Part shown: positions 52,535-61,504 of the stretch, piece after piece | How the letters are laid out: every line of letters starts with the position of its first letter | How positions within the stretch are numbered: position 1 is the first letter of the stretch | Assembly (NCBI RefSeq): GCF_003129605.1 | Contig: NZ_QBDX01000004.1 | Location: 1-64,000 of the forward strand | Direction: 5' to 3' | Origin: Hyphobacterium indicum | Lineage (GTDB): Bacteria > Pseudomonadota > Alphaproteobacteria > Caulobacterales > Maricaulaceae | DNA length: 64,000 nucleotides | Translations under genes and position numbers: made by a program | Notes under the pieces: generated by a model | Database searches by the model: none | The model's input: only the letters and a program-made list of their open reading frames with translations | Told to the model about the DNA's origin: nothing

Positions 52535-52623
52535 TTCCGCCTTAAAGCCTGTATTAACCGCCATTTGGACAGCCTGGCCGGACTCTTTTACCGCAACGCT
52601 GCAATTCGCCGCAGGCCAACTAC

Positions 52624-52640
52624 TTGCGAAACATTCGCAA
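52624..52640. promoter_or_regulatory. perfect palindrome before the iron ABC operon
   Basis: TTGCGAA-ACA-TTCGCAA, a 7-3-7 dyad ending about 39 bases before the ATG of the iron-binding protein. Position and size suit an operator for an iron-responsive repressor of the Fur superfamily. I cannot confirm which regulator. Confidence 0.45.
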
Positions 52641-52678
52641 AAATGTAAGGGACAGGATCAGAGATTACGGAGTGATCC

Positions 52679-53698
52679 ATGACCCGCCTGATTTTGTCAG
52701 CGATTGTCGCTTTTACGGCGGCGGCCTGCAGCCAGCCCGCTGATACCGAAGTCGTCAACGTCTATTCCGCCCGCCACTATGATTCGGATGAGGTTGCCTA
52801 TGCCCGCTTCACCGAAGAGACCGGCATTGAAGTCAATCTGATCGAGGCCAGCGGCGATCTTTTGATCGAACGCATCCGAACGGATGGCGACCGAAGTCCC
52901 GCAGATGTCGTGATCACCGTCGATGCCTCGCGGCTTCAACGCGCAGAGGACGCCGGCCTGTTCGCCCGGACCGATTATTCCACGATTGCGGAAGGTGTGC
53001 CGGAACGCTTTATTGATCCCGATGGTCACTGGGTCGGTTTCGCGCTTCGTACACGTGTCATTGCCTATGCCGAGGATCGCGTCGACCCTTCCGAAATCAC
53101 CAGCTATATGGATCTGGCCGATCCGCGCTGGCAGGGGCGGATCTGCATCCGCAGTTCGGACAATGCCTATAACCAGTCACTGCTGGCCTCCATCATCGCT
53201 CACCATGGCGAGGCGGTGGCAGAAGCTTGGGCGCGCAGCGTCGTGGCCAATTTTGCCCGTCCGCCTCAGGGGGGCGACACCGATCAGCTGCAAGCAATTC
53301 ATGCAGGTGAATGCGATGTCGCGGTCGTAAATCATTACTATTATCTGCGGCTTGCGAATTCGGAGAACTCTGATGATCTGAGTGTCGCCAATGGCATCGG
53401 CTTGATCTTTCCGGCCGGTGAATACGGCACTCATGTTAACATCTCCGGCGCAGGAATTGCCGCCAACGCCCCTCACCCCGAGAATGCGGAAGCGCTGATC
53501 CGCTTCCTCCTGAGTGAAACCGGGCAGCGGGCCTATGCCGAGCTCACCAATGAATTCCCGGCGGTCGAGGGCGCCGCATTCGACAACCCGGCCGTCCGCG
53601 AACTGATGGGCTTTCAGGCGGATACGCTCAACATGTCGACACTGGGAGATAATGCCGAAGCCGCCCGCCGCGTGTTCGACCGCGCCGGCTGGCCCTAG
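52679..53698 (+). CDS. iron(III) ABC transporter substrate-binding protein
   Basis: Periplasmic ferric-binding protein of the FbpA/FutA group, 339 residues. The signal peptide ends at 'AFTAAACSQPAD'; the cysteine at about residue 17 may be lipidated although the lipobox is not ideal. The mature protein opens with 'VVNVYSARHYDSDEVAYARF', the typical FbpA start, and has the paired tyrosines in 'NHYYYLRLAN' (near residue 220) that bind iron. It heads a three-gene operon with the permease (7 bases on) and the ATPase. Confidence 0.92.
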   Translation: MTRLILSAIVAFTAAACSQPADTEVVNVYSARHYDSDEVAYARFTEETGIEVNLIEASGDLLIERIRTDGDRSPADVVITVDASRLQRAEDAGLFARTDYSTIAEGVPERFIDPDGHWVGFALRTRVIAYAEDRVDPSEITSYMDLADPRWQGRICIRSSDNAYNQSLLASIIAHHGEAVAEAWARSVVANFARPPQGGDTDQLQAIHAGECDVAVVNHYYYLRLANSENSDDLSVANGIGLIFPAGEYGTHVNISGAGIAANAPHPENAEALIRFLLSETGQRAYAELTNEFPAVEGAAFDNPAVRELMGFQADTLNMSTLGDNAEAARRVFDRAGWP

Positions 53699-53705
53699 GA
53701 TTTGA

Positions 53706-55313
53706 ATGAGATCGTCAGGACCCGGTCCCGCAGTTTTTGGCAGTCTGGCCGCCCTTGTGGCGGCCGGACCGATTCTGGCCGTAGCCTGGATCGCTCTCAC
53801 CGCGCCCTGGGGCGATTATCTGCTCCATCTGCTGCAGACACGTCTGACGGGCTATGTGCTGAACACACTTGTGGTCACCTCGACCGCAATGATCCTGGCC
53901 GGCGGGATCGGCACCATGGCAGGGTGGATGATCGCCCGTCTCGATTTTCCGGGACGCCATATATTCGCATGGGCATTGGCCCTCCCCCTGGCGGTACCGG
54001 CCTACGTCGCGGCATATGGCTGGCTGGATCTGACACAGGCCGCCGGACCGCTTCAGACGCCCTTGCGGGAGGCCGGGCTGACCGGCCTCGCCGACCTCCT
54101 GCCGGTTGTGCGCGGCCCCCTTGGGGCGGGATTTGTCTTCGCCGTGACCCTCTATCCCTATGTCTATCTCATCGCGCGGCAGGCTTTCTCGGAACTTCAT
54201 CCGGATATGCAGAACGCGGCGCGTACGCTCGGAGCCTCACGCTGGCAGACGCTGACCGGCATCACCCTGCCACTCGTCCGGCCCGCACTGGCCGCGGGGC
54301 TCGCCCTTGTGGCGATGGAGTCCATAGCTGACTTCGGGGCCGTAGCGCATCTCGGCGCCCCCACTTTGACGGTTGGCGTGGTCCGTGCCTGGGCAGGGGC
54401 CGGATCGGTTGCGGATGCCGCCCGTTTGGCCGTCGTACTCGCGCTGTTTGCCTATCTGGCCTTCGCGCTCGAACGGCAGAGCCGAGCCCGCGCCCGTTTC
54501 GGCCAGACCAGCGGCGGACGGCGTCAACCACACCTTCTCCGGCTGACCGGCACAAAGAGCATCATGGCCAATCTGGCCTGCCTGCTGCCCATCCTGTTCG
54601 GCCTGGTCGTCCCCCTAGGCCGGCTGCTCTATCTGGCGCTGACCGAGCCAGCAGCCCGCGGCGTGATGGACGGGCTCACCAATTCCCTCACACTGGCCAG
54701 CATAACCGCCATCCTCGCCGCCCTGCTGGGACTGGGCGCGGCCTATGCCATACGCAGCGGCACGGCATTCGGTGTCTTGTCCGCACGGCTGGCCAGCCTG
54801 GGCTATGCCGCACCTGGTGCGGTCGCGGCGGTGGGGGCGCTCGTCCTGTTTGCCGGTCTCCAAGCCCTTCTCGATAGCCTCTGGGGCGGACGTTTTCCGG
54901 TCCTCCTGACGGCCACTGCGGGCGCGCTTGTCTTCGCTTATCTATCACGCTTTGCAGCTGTCGCGATCGCTCCCGCCGAGACAGCGCTGGCACAGGTCAC
55001 GCACCGTCTGGATGAGGCCGCCAAAACGCTCGGCGCCCGCCGCCGGCGGATCGCGGCTGAAATCCACTGGCCACTGATACTCGGCGGCGTTGGCATTGCC
55101 GCCCTGATGGTGTTCGTTGAGGTGATGAAGGAATTGCCCGCCACCATGATTCTGCGCCCATTCAATACCGACACGCTTGCTGTGATCGCCCACAATTATG
55201 CTTCGGATGAGCGGTTGGGACAGGCGGCGCTGCCGTCCCTGATCATCGTTCTGGCCACCATTCCGGCAATGATTCTCGCCGCCCGTTCCCTGACACGGGG
55301 AGCTGATCGATGA
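53706..55313 (+). CDS. iron(III) ABC transporter permease
   Basis: A 535-residue double permease with about twelve helices, made of two BPD-transport modules. Each has its ATPase-coupling loop: 'NAARTLGASRWQTLTGITLP' near residue 165 and 'EAAKTLGARRRRIAAEIHWP' near residue 440. This two-in-one form is standard for FbpB. The gene ends with a 4-base overlap with the ATPase gene. Confidence 0.93.
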   Translation: MRSSGPGPAVFGSLAALVAAGPILAVAWIALTAPWGDYLLHLLQTRLTGYVLNTLVVTSTAMILAGGIGTMAGWMIARLDFPGRHIFAWALALPLAVPAYVAAYGWLDLTQAAGPLQTPLREAGLTGLADLLPVVRGPLGAGFVFAVTLYPYVYLIARQAFSELHPDMQNAARTLGASRWQTLTGITLPLVRPALAAGLALVAMESIADFGAVAHLGAPTLTVGVVRAWAGAGSVADAARLAVVLALFAYLAFALERQSRARARFGQTSGGRRQPHLLRLTGTKSIMANLACLLPILFGLVVPLGRLLYLALTEPAARGVMDGLTNSLTLASITAILAALLGLGAAYAIRSGTAFGVLSARLASLGYAAPGAVAAVGALVLFAGLQALLDSLWGGRFPVLLTATAGALVFAYLSRFAAVAIAPAETALAQVTHRLDEAAKTLGARRRRIAAEIHWPLILGGVGIAALMVFVEVMKELPATMILRPFNTDTLAVIAHNYASDERLGQAALPSLIIVLATIPAMILAARSLTRGADR

Positions 55314-56344
55314 GCCAACCCGTCCTGTCGGTCCGCGGCGCAGAAAAGTCGCTCGGCGGCAATCCAATTCTCAAAGGGGTCGATCTGGACCTCTATTGCG
55401 GCCAGGTCTGTGCCGTGCTCGGCCCCTCCGGCGCTGGCAAATCGACGCTATTGCGCAGCATTGCCGGTCTGGAAGCGCTGGAAGCTGGAAGCATCATCTC
55501 CGGCGGACAGAGATGGGATGATGGAAAACACATCACGCCGGCCGAACAGCGCCGCGTGGGGGTCGTCTTTCAGGACTATGCGCTTTTTCCTCACCTCACC
55601 GTCGAGAAAAACATCGCCTTCGGCTTGAAGGGCAGCCTTGCAAAAGACGCCGCTCGTGAACGGGTCGCGGAACTGATCAGCCAGGCCGAGATCAGTGCGC
55701 TGGCACAATCCTATCCGCATGAATTGTCGGGCGGCGAGCAGCAGCGCGTCGCGCTCGCCCGTGCCCTTGCGCCGCGTCCCGACATCATCCTTCTTGATGA
55801 GCCCTTTTCCAGCCTCGACCGGCGGCTGCGCGCCGATTTGCGCGAGCAAACCATGAAGGTCATCCGCGAGGCCGGCGCCGCCGCCATGATCGTGACACAT
55901 GATGCCGATGAAGCCTTTGAAACCGCTGATACGCTGCTTTTGATGGAAGATGGCCGCATCATCCAGTCGGGTTCGCCAGCCGATGTCTATTGCCGTCCGG
56001 TTTCGATTTCATCGGCCCGATTGCTCGGAGATATCAACGTCGTGACCGGGACGGTTGACCAAAACCGGATCGCCACCCTGTTCGGTGATATTGCGATACC
56101 GGACATGCAAGACGGCGCGAGTGTGAACCTGCTCGTCCGACCGGAAGCCTTGCGGGAATCCGAAACAGGTGCCGAATTCACGGTCGAGGACATCCGCATC
56201 AGCCAGGGCCGACAGCGCCTTCGTGCCACCGCCTCCGACGGGGGCCGCTGGATTGCGGAACTCCCGCTCGCCCATCCCATAAAAAAGGGCGAGACCTTGC
56301 GCCTCGCCCTTGATGAAACCGCGATTTCGGTATTGCCAGCCTAG
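55310..56344 (+). CDS. iron(III) ABC transporter ATP-binding protein
   Basis: ATPase of the ferric importer, 344 residues. Walker A 'GPSGAGKSTLLRSIAG' near residue 38, signature 'LSGGEQQRVALARAL' near residue 138, Walker B 'IILLDEPFSSLD' near residue 160 and the H-loop 'VTHDADEAFE'. A C-terminal TOBE-like domain follows from about residue 240. It overlaps the permease gene by four bases and converges on the dehydrogenase gene with a 4-base overlap. Confidence 0.93.
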   Translation: MSQPVLSVRGAEKSLGGNPILKGVDLDLYCGQVCAVLGPSGAGKSTLLRSIAGLEALEAGSIISGGQRWDDGKHITPAEQRRVGVVFQDYALFPHLTVEKNIAFGLKGSLAKDAARERVAELISQAEISALAQSYPHELSGGEQQRVALARALAPRPDIILLDEPFSSLDRRLRADLREQTMKVIREAGAAAMIVTHDADEAFETADTLLLMEDGRIIQSGSPADVYCRPVSISSARLLGDINVVTGTVDQNRIATLFGDIAIPDMQDGASVNLLVRPEALRESETGAEFTVEDIRISQGRQRLRATASDGGRWIAELPLAHPIKKGETLRLALDETAISVLPA

Positions 56345-57411
56345 GCGGCGGCCGCTTTTGCTGCAGCGGCCTCTTCCAGACGGGCGCGCGCCATCTCGTC
56401 CGCGATATCGTTGGACGGACGGCCTTCATTTTCAGCGCGGTCGAGAATTTCGCCAAGCGTCGCCTCAAGGCCGGCCAGCTTGCCCTTCACCCATTGCGGA
56501 TCGAAATCACCGCGGATTTCGCCCATCACATTGATGATGCCGCCGGCATTGATCACGTAATCGGGGGCGTAGAGGATGCGCCGCTTTTGCAGGGCGGCAC
56601 CCATATCCCGTGTGGCGAGCTGATTATTGGCAGCACCTGCAACAATCTTCACCTTCAGACGGTCTATCGTCTCCGGATTGATCACCGAACCCAAAGCGCA
56701 GGGTGCGAACACATCCACCTCCTGATCATAGATCGCGTCCTTGTCGACAATAACCGCGCCGAAATTGTCCACATGCTTTTTCAGGCCGTCGACATTCATG
56801 TCGGCAACGATCAATTCAGCGCCCGCCCGGGACAGATGCTCGCACAGATAGCTGCCGACATGCCCGGCAGCGCCCTGGACAGCGACACGGAGACCATTGA
56901 GATCTTCCGAACCGGTGGCGCGCTTGACGCAAGCGCGGATACCTCTGAAGACGCCGTCCGCCGTTGTCGGTGACGGATCACCCGATGCCGCCTTGCCTTC
57001 CGGCAGGCCGGTAACGTATTTGGTCTGTTTGTGGACACTCATCATGTCGTCAGGGCTGACACCGACATCCTCGGCGGTGATGTAATTCCCGTTCAGGGAT
57101 TCCACAGCACGGCCAAAGGCCTGAAACAGCGCATCGCGGTCAAAATTGCCTTGTGGCTTCATGATCACGCTCTTGCCGCCACCAATCGGCAAGTCGGCCA
57201 TGACGTTTTTATAGCTCATGCCTTGAGAGAGCCGCAGCGCATCCTGAAGGGCGTCCGCCGAATTGTCATACGTCCAGAACCGACACCCGCCGCAGGAGGG
57301 CCCACGCGCCGTCGAATGCACGCCAATGATCGCCTTCAGCCCGGTTTTCTCGTCCGTTGCAAACAGGACCTTTTCGTGATTGTCGAAAGAAGGGTGTTCA
57401 AAAACGCTCAT
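56341..57411 (-). CDS. leucine dehydrogenase-type (Glu/Leu/Phe/Val) dehydrogenase
   Basis: NAD-dependent amino-acid dehydrogenase, 356 residues. The glycine-rich 'LPIGGGKSVIMKPQG' near residue 75 holds the catalytic lysine, 'AVQGAAGHVGSYLCEHLSRA' near residue 177 is the NAD site, and 'CALGSVINPETIDRLKVKIV' follows. Length and motifs favour the leucine/valine type over glutamate dehydrogenase. The C-terminus is an alanine-rich tail. It is likely used for branched-chain amino-acid breakdown. It stands apart from its neighbours. Confidence 0.9.
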   Translation of the reverse strand: MSVFEHPSFDNHEKVLFATDEKTGLKAIIGVHSTARGPSCGGCRFWTYDNSADALQDALRLSQGMSYKNVMADLPIGGGKSVIMKPQGNFDRDALFQAFGRAVESLNGNYITAEDVGVSPDDMMSVHKQTKYVTGLPEGKAASGDPSPTTADGVFRGIRACVKRATGSEDLNGLRVAVQGAAGHVGSYLCEHLSRAGAELIVADMNVDGLKKHVDNFGAVIVDKDAIYDQEVDVFAPCALGSVINPETIDRLKVKIVAGAANNQLATRDMGAALQKRRILYAPDYVINAGGIINVMGEIRGDFDPQWVKGKLAGLEATLGEILDRAENEGRPSNDIADEMARARLEEAAAAKAAAA

Positions 57412-57528
57412 GAATCAATCCGTCTTCTGGCCGGTCTTTTCCGGTATCGCGCCAGCCGGGGGGGAGAAGTGGCGCGAGGCGGCGCCGGGATAGCTTTCCT
57501 TGACCTGTACGGCAAGCAGTTCACGCGC

Positions 57529-58110
57529 CTATTTCAGGAGAGATTCCATATTGCGCTGCACCATCGGCAGCAATTCCGACTCGAACCAGCCATGACGTTT
57601 CAGCCATGCATTATTGCGCCAGGAAGGGTGTGGCAGGGGCACATATTGCGGCGCAAAATCCCGCCACGCTGCGACCGTATCCGTGACCGTGCCCTTGAAG
57701 GCATCACCCAGCACAAATTTCTGCGCGTAGCCGCCGATCAGGAAGGTCATCCGGACGTCAGGCAGCTGTTCATCCAGCGCGGCCTGCCACAGACGGGCAC
57801 ATCTCGGCCGCGGCGGCTTGTCACCGCCCTTGCTGTCCAGCCCCGGAAAGCAGAATCCCATCGGCGTGATCGCCAGAATGTCGGGATTGTAGAAATCGGC
57901 CTCGCTGATTTTCAGCCAGGACCGCAGCCGCTCGCCGGAGGGGTCGGTGAACGGACGGCCGGACGCGTGAACGCGGGTCCCCGGCGCCTGACCGATTATC
58001 CGGATCCTGGCCTTGCCGGAGACCTGGAGCACCGGACGGGGCTCGGGAATTTCGCCTTCACAGGCCCGGCAGGCACGGATGTCATCCAGTAATGCGGCAA
58101 GTGCGCTCAT
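57529..58110 (-). CDS. uracil-DNA glycosylase family protein
   Basis: A 193-residue protein with the UDG fold. 'IRIIGQAPGTRVHASGRPF' near residue 36 is the GEAPG-type motif with Gln instead of Glu, and 'PLPHPSWRNNAW' near residue 158 is the second motif with histidine. Four cysteines, CRAC near residue 14 and a later pair 16 residues apart ('GFCFPG', 'PRCARL'), match the 4Fe-4S pattern of family 4/5-like enzymes. It overlaps the DUF3253 gene by four bases. Base specificity is unknown. Confidence 0.85.
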   Translation of the reverse strand: MSALAALLDDIRACRACEGEIPEPRPVLQVSGKARIRIIGQAPGTRVHASGRPFTDPSGERLRSWLKISEADFYNPDILAITPMGFCFPGLDSKGGDKPPRPRCARLWQAALDEQLPDVRMTFLIGGYAQKFVLGDAFKGTVTDTVAAWRDFAPQYVPLPHPSWRNNAWLKRHGWFESELLPMVQRNMESLLK

Positions 58111-58352
58111 GCTTTCATCGCAATGCGGTAGACCCCTTTGAAGTTGGCCGGGTCCACAGGCTTGCCCTTTCGCAGGATATCGACCTTGCCGGCATGGGCC
58201 AGACGGATCGCACCCTGTTTCACGGCATTCAGCCGGCTGCGCCAGTTTTCAGGATCAAGAATCCGCGCGGCCTCAGTCGGGCAGATTGACTTGCCAACGC
58301 CCCTCGCCTCTACAAGAGACAGGATGGCGGTATCGACCGTGTCATCATTCAT
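58107..58352 (-). CDS. DUF3253-type protein
   Basis: An 81-residue protein with a winged-helix look: 'SICPTEAARILDPENWRSRL' near residue 23 followed by 'AVKQGAIRLAHAGKVDILRK'. This is the DUF3253 pattern, found in many bacteria and of unknown function. Coupling to the glycosylase-like gene by a 4-base overlap hints at a DNA-related role, which is only inference. It is divergent from the acyltransferase gene, with 28 bases between starts. Confidence 0.82.
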   Translation of the reverse strand: MNDDTVDTAILSLVEARGVGKSICPTEAARILDPENWRSRLNAVKQGAIRLAHAGKVDILRKGKPVDPANFKGVYRIAMKA

Positions 58353-58380
58353 GAGCGCTTTTTAGCCTGCGGAAACCGGA

Positions 58381-59103
58381 ATGCGAAGAGATCACCGCCC
58401 CTACTGGATGCACGCCGCCTGGGAAAGTTTTGAAAACGCCTGGGCGCGGCATTTTCTTGCCCCGCATTTCGTTCGTCTCGGCCCGGCGGCCAAGCTGACC
58501 CAGCCTTGGCATATCGAGGTATTCGGTCCGAACATCTCCGTCGGAACGGCTGTGCATATTGTCGCCACCGCTGATCAGAATGTGCGGCTGACCGTCTGGT
58601 CCCCGTCGGACCAGGGTGGCAATATTGAGATCGGCGATGCGGTCTTCATCGCACCGGGCACCCGCATCCAGGCAACAAAATCCATCACGATCGGCCATGC
58701 CTGCCTGTTTGCCGCCAACACGACGGTGACCGATAGCGACTGGCACGGGCTCTATAACCGCGTCGATCCGGCTCCCGAGGGCCGCCCTGTGACGCTGGGT
58801 GACAATGTCTGGGTCGGGGATGGCGCTTTCATCGGCAAGGGCGTCACGATTGGCGCCAATGCCGTGATCGGCGCACGATCCGTGGTGACACGGGATGTCC
58901 CGGCCTTTGCGGTCGTCGCGGGTGCACCCGCCCGGATCGTGAAAATGCTGGATGAAAACACACCCATGCAAACCCGGCTCGACCTCGTGGGTGAAAGCCG
59001 GACGCTCTCGAAATTCATGGACGATTCCTACCGCAAGGCGCTCGCGGGCAATTCCACGCTCGGCTGGCTAAGGTCGAAATTCTTTCCGCGCCGCGGCGAC
59101 TAG
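58381..59103 (+). CDS. hexapeptide-repeat acyltransferase
   Basis: A 240-residue protein with a left-handed beta-helix: hexad-like runs from 'NISVGTAVHIVATADQNVRL' (near residue 50) through 'GDAVFIAPGTRIQATKSITI' to 'VWVGDGAFIGKGVTIGANAV' and 'RSVVTRDVPAFAVVAGAPAR'. The last motif is the standard end of such helices. The N-terminal 'MRRDHRPYWMHAAWESFENA' part is helical. O-acetyltransferase of envelope sugars is likely; the acceptor is unknown. Confidence 0.88.
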   Translation: MRRDHRPYWMHAAWESFENAWARHFLAPHFVRLGPAAKLTQPWHIEVFGPNISVGTAVHIVATADQNVRLTVWSPSDQGGNIEIGDAVFIAPGTRIQATKSITIGHACLFAANTTVTDSDWHGLYNRVDPAPEGRPVTLGDNVWVGDGAFIGKGVTIGANAVIGARSVVTRDVPAFAVVAGAPARIVKMLDENTPMQTRLDLVGESRTLSKFMDDSYRKALAGNSTLGWLRSKFFPRRGD

Positions 59104-59112
59104 GGTCCGCCC

Positions 59113-60393
59113 CTAGCCAAACAGGCTTTGTGGCAGCACACCGATCACCGCACCGGTCATCAGGGTGGCGAATGTCCCGGAGATCAGGGCTTTCGGCGCG
59201 AGGCCGAGAATGTCCTCGCGGCGGCTTGGCGCAATGGCGATCATGCCGCCAATCAGAATGCCCACGCTGGAAAAATTGGCGAAGCCACACACGGCATAAG
59301 TCATGATCAGATAGCTGCGCGGCGACAGCGCATCACCTAGCGAGCCGAGGCGTTCATAGGCAATGATCTCGTTGAGCGCCGTTTTCAGCCCCATCACCGC
59401 TCCGGCGTCCGTCGCCTCGGACCAGGGTATGCCGGCCAGCCAGACAATGGGCGCGAAGACCCATCCCAGGATGCGGTCCACCGAAAGCGGCGCGCCGCCA
59501 AAGTCCGGCAAGGCGCCGAGCATCATGTTCACCAGAGCGACCAACGCGATGAACACCAGCAACATGGCGATGATATTGATGAACAGTTTTACGCCGTCGG
59601 TCACACCCGTCGTCAGGGCGTCCATTGATGAATGATAGACGGTGGTCGGGATTTTTTCGGACGATCTGTCCTCGTCGCCATCAGCGTCGGCGGGATGCAT
59701 CAGCCGGGCCAGCAGAACGGCTGCCGGAATGGAGATCAGCGAGGCCGTCACAATATGACCGGCCGCGCCGTCGATGACGCCACTGAGCTGGCCGACATAG
59801 ACCGCCATCACCGATCCGGCGACGGTGGAAAAGCCCACCGTCATGATCAGGAACAGATCGCTGCGGCTGATCTGCGGCATGCGCGGCCGGATCAGCAAGG
59901 GAGATTCGGTCATGCCCAGAAAGATGTTGGCTGAAGCCCCGAGGCTCGCTGCACCGGACAATCCCAGCGTCTTGCGGAAGGCGAAGGCAAATCCGCGGAC
60001 CACGAATTCCAGAATGCGCCACCGCCACAGAAGCGCGGAAAGCGCCGACAGGACAATAACCATCGGCAGGGCCTGGAAGGCGAAGATAAAGGCGCGGCCG
60101 GCATTGGCCTCATCGACCACAAAGGGAGCAGTGCTGCCTGACAGATAGCCGAACACGAAGTCCGCGCCCTCCATCGTGGCCGCCTGGAGTGCCTGGACGA
60201 CACCGGTCAGCGACCCCAGAAAGGCGCGGGTCGGCGCAAAGGAATAGAGGATGATTGCGATCAGGAATTGCAGCAACAAGGCGCCGGCAATGAGCTTCAC
60301 GGGTATCGCTTTTCGCGGCCCCAACAGCCAGCATATCGCGATGAAAGCGAACAGGCCGAAAAAGCTGCGCAGCTGCAGACCCAGATCTTCCAT
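59113..60393 (-). CDS. concentrative nucleoside transporter (NupC/CNT)
   Basis: Proton- or sodium-coupled nucleoside importer, 426 residues, about ten helices. It starts at 'MEDLGLQLRSFFGLFAFIAI' after a strong GGGGGG ribosome site. 'GASANIFLGMTESPLLIRP' near residue 150 and 'YAVCGFANFSSVGILIGGM' near residue 365 are CNT family motifs. 'EIIAYERLG' with the conserved Glu is also present. Solitary gene. Confidence 0.92.
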   Translation of the reverse strand: MEDLGLQLRSFFGLFAFIAICWLLGPRKAIPVKLIAGALLLQFLIAIILYSFAPTRAFLGSLTGVVQALQAATMEGADFVFGYLSGSTAPFVVDEANAGRAFIFAFQALPMVIVLSALSALLWRWRILEFVVRGFAFAFRKTLGLSGAASLGASANIFLGMTESPLLIRPRMPQISRSDLFLIMTVGFSTVAGSVMAVYVGQLSGVIDGAAGHIVTASLISIPAAVLLARLMHPADADGDEDRSSEKIPTTVYHSSMDALTTGVTDGVKLFINIIAMLLVFIALVALVNMMLGALPDFGGAPLSVDRILGWVFAPIVWLAGIPWSEATDAGAVMGLKTALNEIIAYERLGSLGDALSPRSYLIMTYAVCGFANFSSVGILIGGMIAIAPSRREDILGLAPKALISGTFATLMTGAVIGVLPQSLFG

Positions 60394-60486
60394 GGAATCC
60401 CCCCAACCGGATGACGCAACCTATTCGCTCTTCCGGCCGGCGGGCAATGCTTGCGCGCACGGCTGGCCGCGCTAGACAATTGGCCA

Positions 60487-60678
60487 ATGAGTATCTGGAC
60501 ACCCTGCATCAAGGTCTGCTTCGTCGATCCGGACGCGGAAATTTGCGTGGGCTGTTTCCGTACCTTGCCGGAACTGGCGCAATGGACACGGTTTTCAGAT
60601 GCCGAACGCCAGGCAATTGGCGCTGAATTACCCGAGCGAAAAAAGCAATATCAGGAAAAGAAAGCCGGATCGTCCTGA
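60487..60678 (+). CDS. DUF1289-type small protein
   Basis: A 63-residue protein starting 'MSIWTPCIKVCFVDPDAEIC'. The Cys pattern C-x3-C-x8-C-x2-C ('PCIKVCFVDPDAEICVGC') is the DUF1289 signature, likely a metal site. The upstream reading adds a tail with no support. Unknown function, widespread in proteobacteria. Confidence 0.85.
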   Translation: MSIWTPCIKVCFVDPDAEICVGCFRTLPELAQWTRFSDAERQAIGAELPERKKQYQEKKAGSS

Positions 60679-60682
60679 CGAT

Positions 60683-61504
60683 TTAACCGCCGGCGAAAGC
60701 CTCGCGCAGCAGGCTGAAAGCGGTTGCGATCAGTCCGAGTGCAAACAACCGGCGCAGCAGTTTTTCCGGCAGGGTGTGCGCCAGCTTTGCGCCCACAGGG
60801 GCCACAAAAAAGGCGGATGCGGCGAGAATCAGGAATCCGAGCCCATCGACATAGCCGAGCGATGTTGGCGTCCGGCCCGGCTCGTCCCAGCCCCAGATGA
60901 TGAATCCGAGTGCGCCCGGTACGCCGATGGCCACACCAAAACCGGCAGCCGTCGCAACGGCTTGACGGATGGACTTGCCGCAAAGCGTCATCAGGGTAAC
61001 GCCAAACACACCGCCGCCAATCCCGAGAAGCGAAGACAGGCCGCCAATCAACGCCCCCAGTCCTGCACGCAGAAATCCGCCCGGCATCGTTTCGGCCAGC
61101 CGCCAGTCGGGACGGCCGAAGAAGAATTGCGCTGATAACAGCAATGCCACAAACCCGAACAGCCCGGTCAGGCCCCGGCCGGGAATGATGTCAGCCACAA
61201 AACCGCCAATCAGCGCCCCCGCGACAATCCACGGCGTCCAGGTCTTCAGGATATCGAAGTCGACGGCATTGTGACGGGCATGTGCCGCAACCGAGCGCAG
61301 CGAGGTTGCGACAATAACCGCCAGCGACGTGCCCACCGCCATATGCATACGCGGCCCGTCCTCATAGCCCAGCGCGCCCAGCACGAAATAGAAGGCCGGC
61401 ACCATCACAACGCCGCCGCCGATGCCGAACATTCCGGCGATCAGACCCGCAAACAATCCGGTGGCGACCAGCGCACCGGCGAGCCCGATCAGTTCGCCGC
61501 TCAT
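60683..61504 (-). CDS. TauE/SafE family sulfite exporter-like permease
   Basis: A 273-residue membrane protein with about eight helices. 'FAGLIAGMFGIGGGVVMVPA' near residue 18 and its partner 'IGGLSSLLGIGGGVFGVTLM' near residue 155 are the paired family repeats. Members export sulfite, sulfonates or similar anions; the substrate here is not known. It overlaps dusA by four bases. Confidence 0.9.
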   Translation of the reverse strand: MSGELIGLAGALVATGLFAGLIAGMFGIGGGVVMVPAFYFVLGALGYEDGPRMHMAVGTSLAVIVATSLRSVAAHARHNAVDFDILKTWTPWIVAGALIGGFVADIIPGRGLTGLFGFVALLLSAQFFFGRPDWRLAETMPGGFLRAGLGALIGGLSSLLGIGGGVFGVTLMTLCGKSIRQAVATAAGFGVAIGVPGALGFIIWGWDEPGRTPTSLGYVDGLGFLILAASAFFVAPVGAKLAHTLPEKLLRRLFALGLIATAFSLLREAFAGG

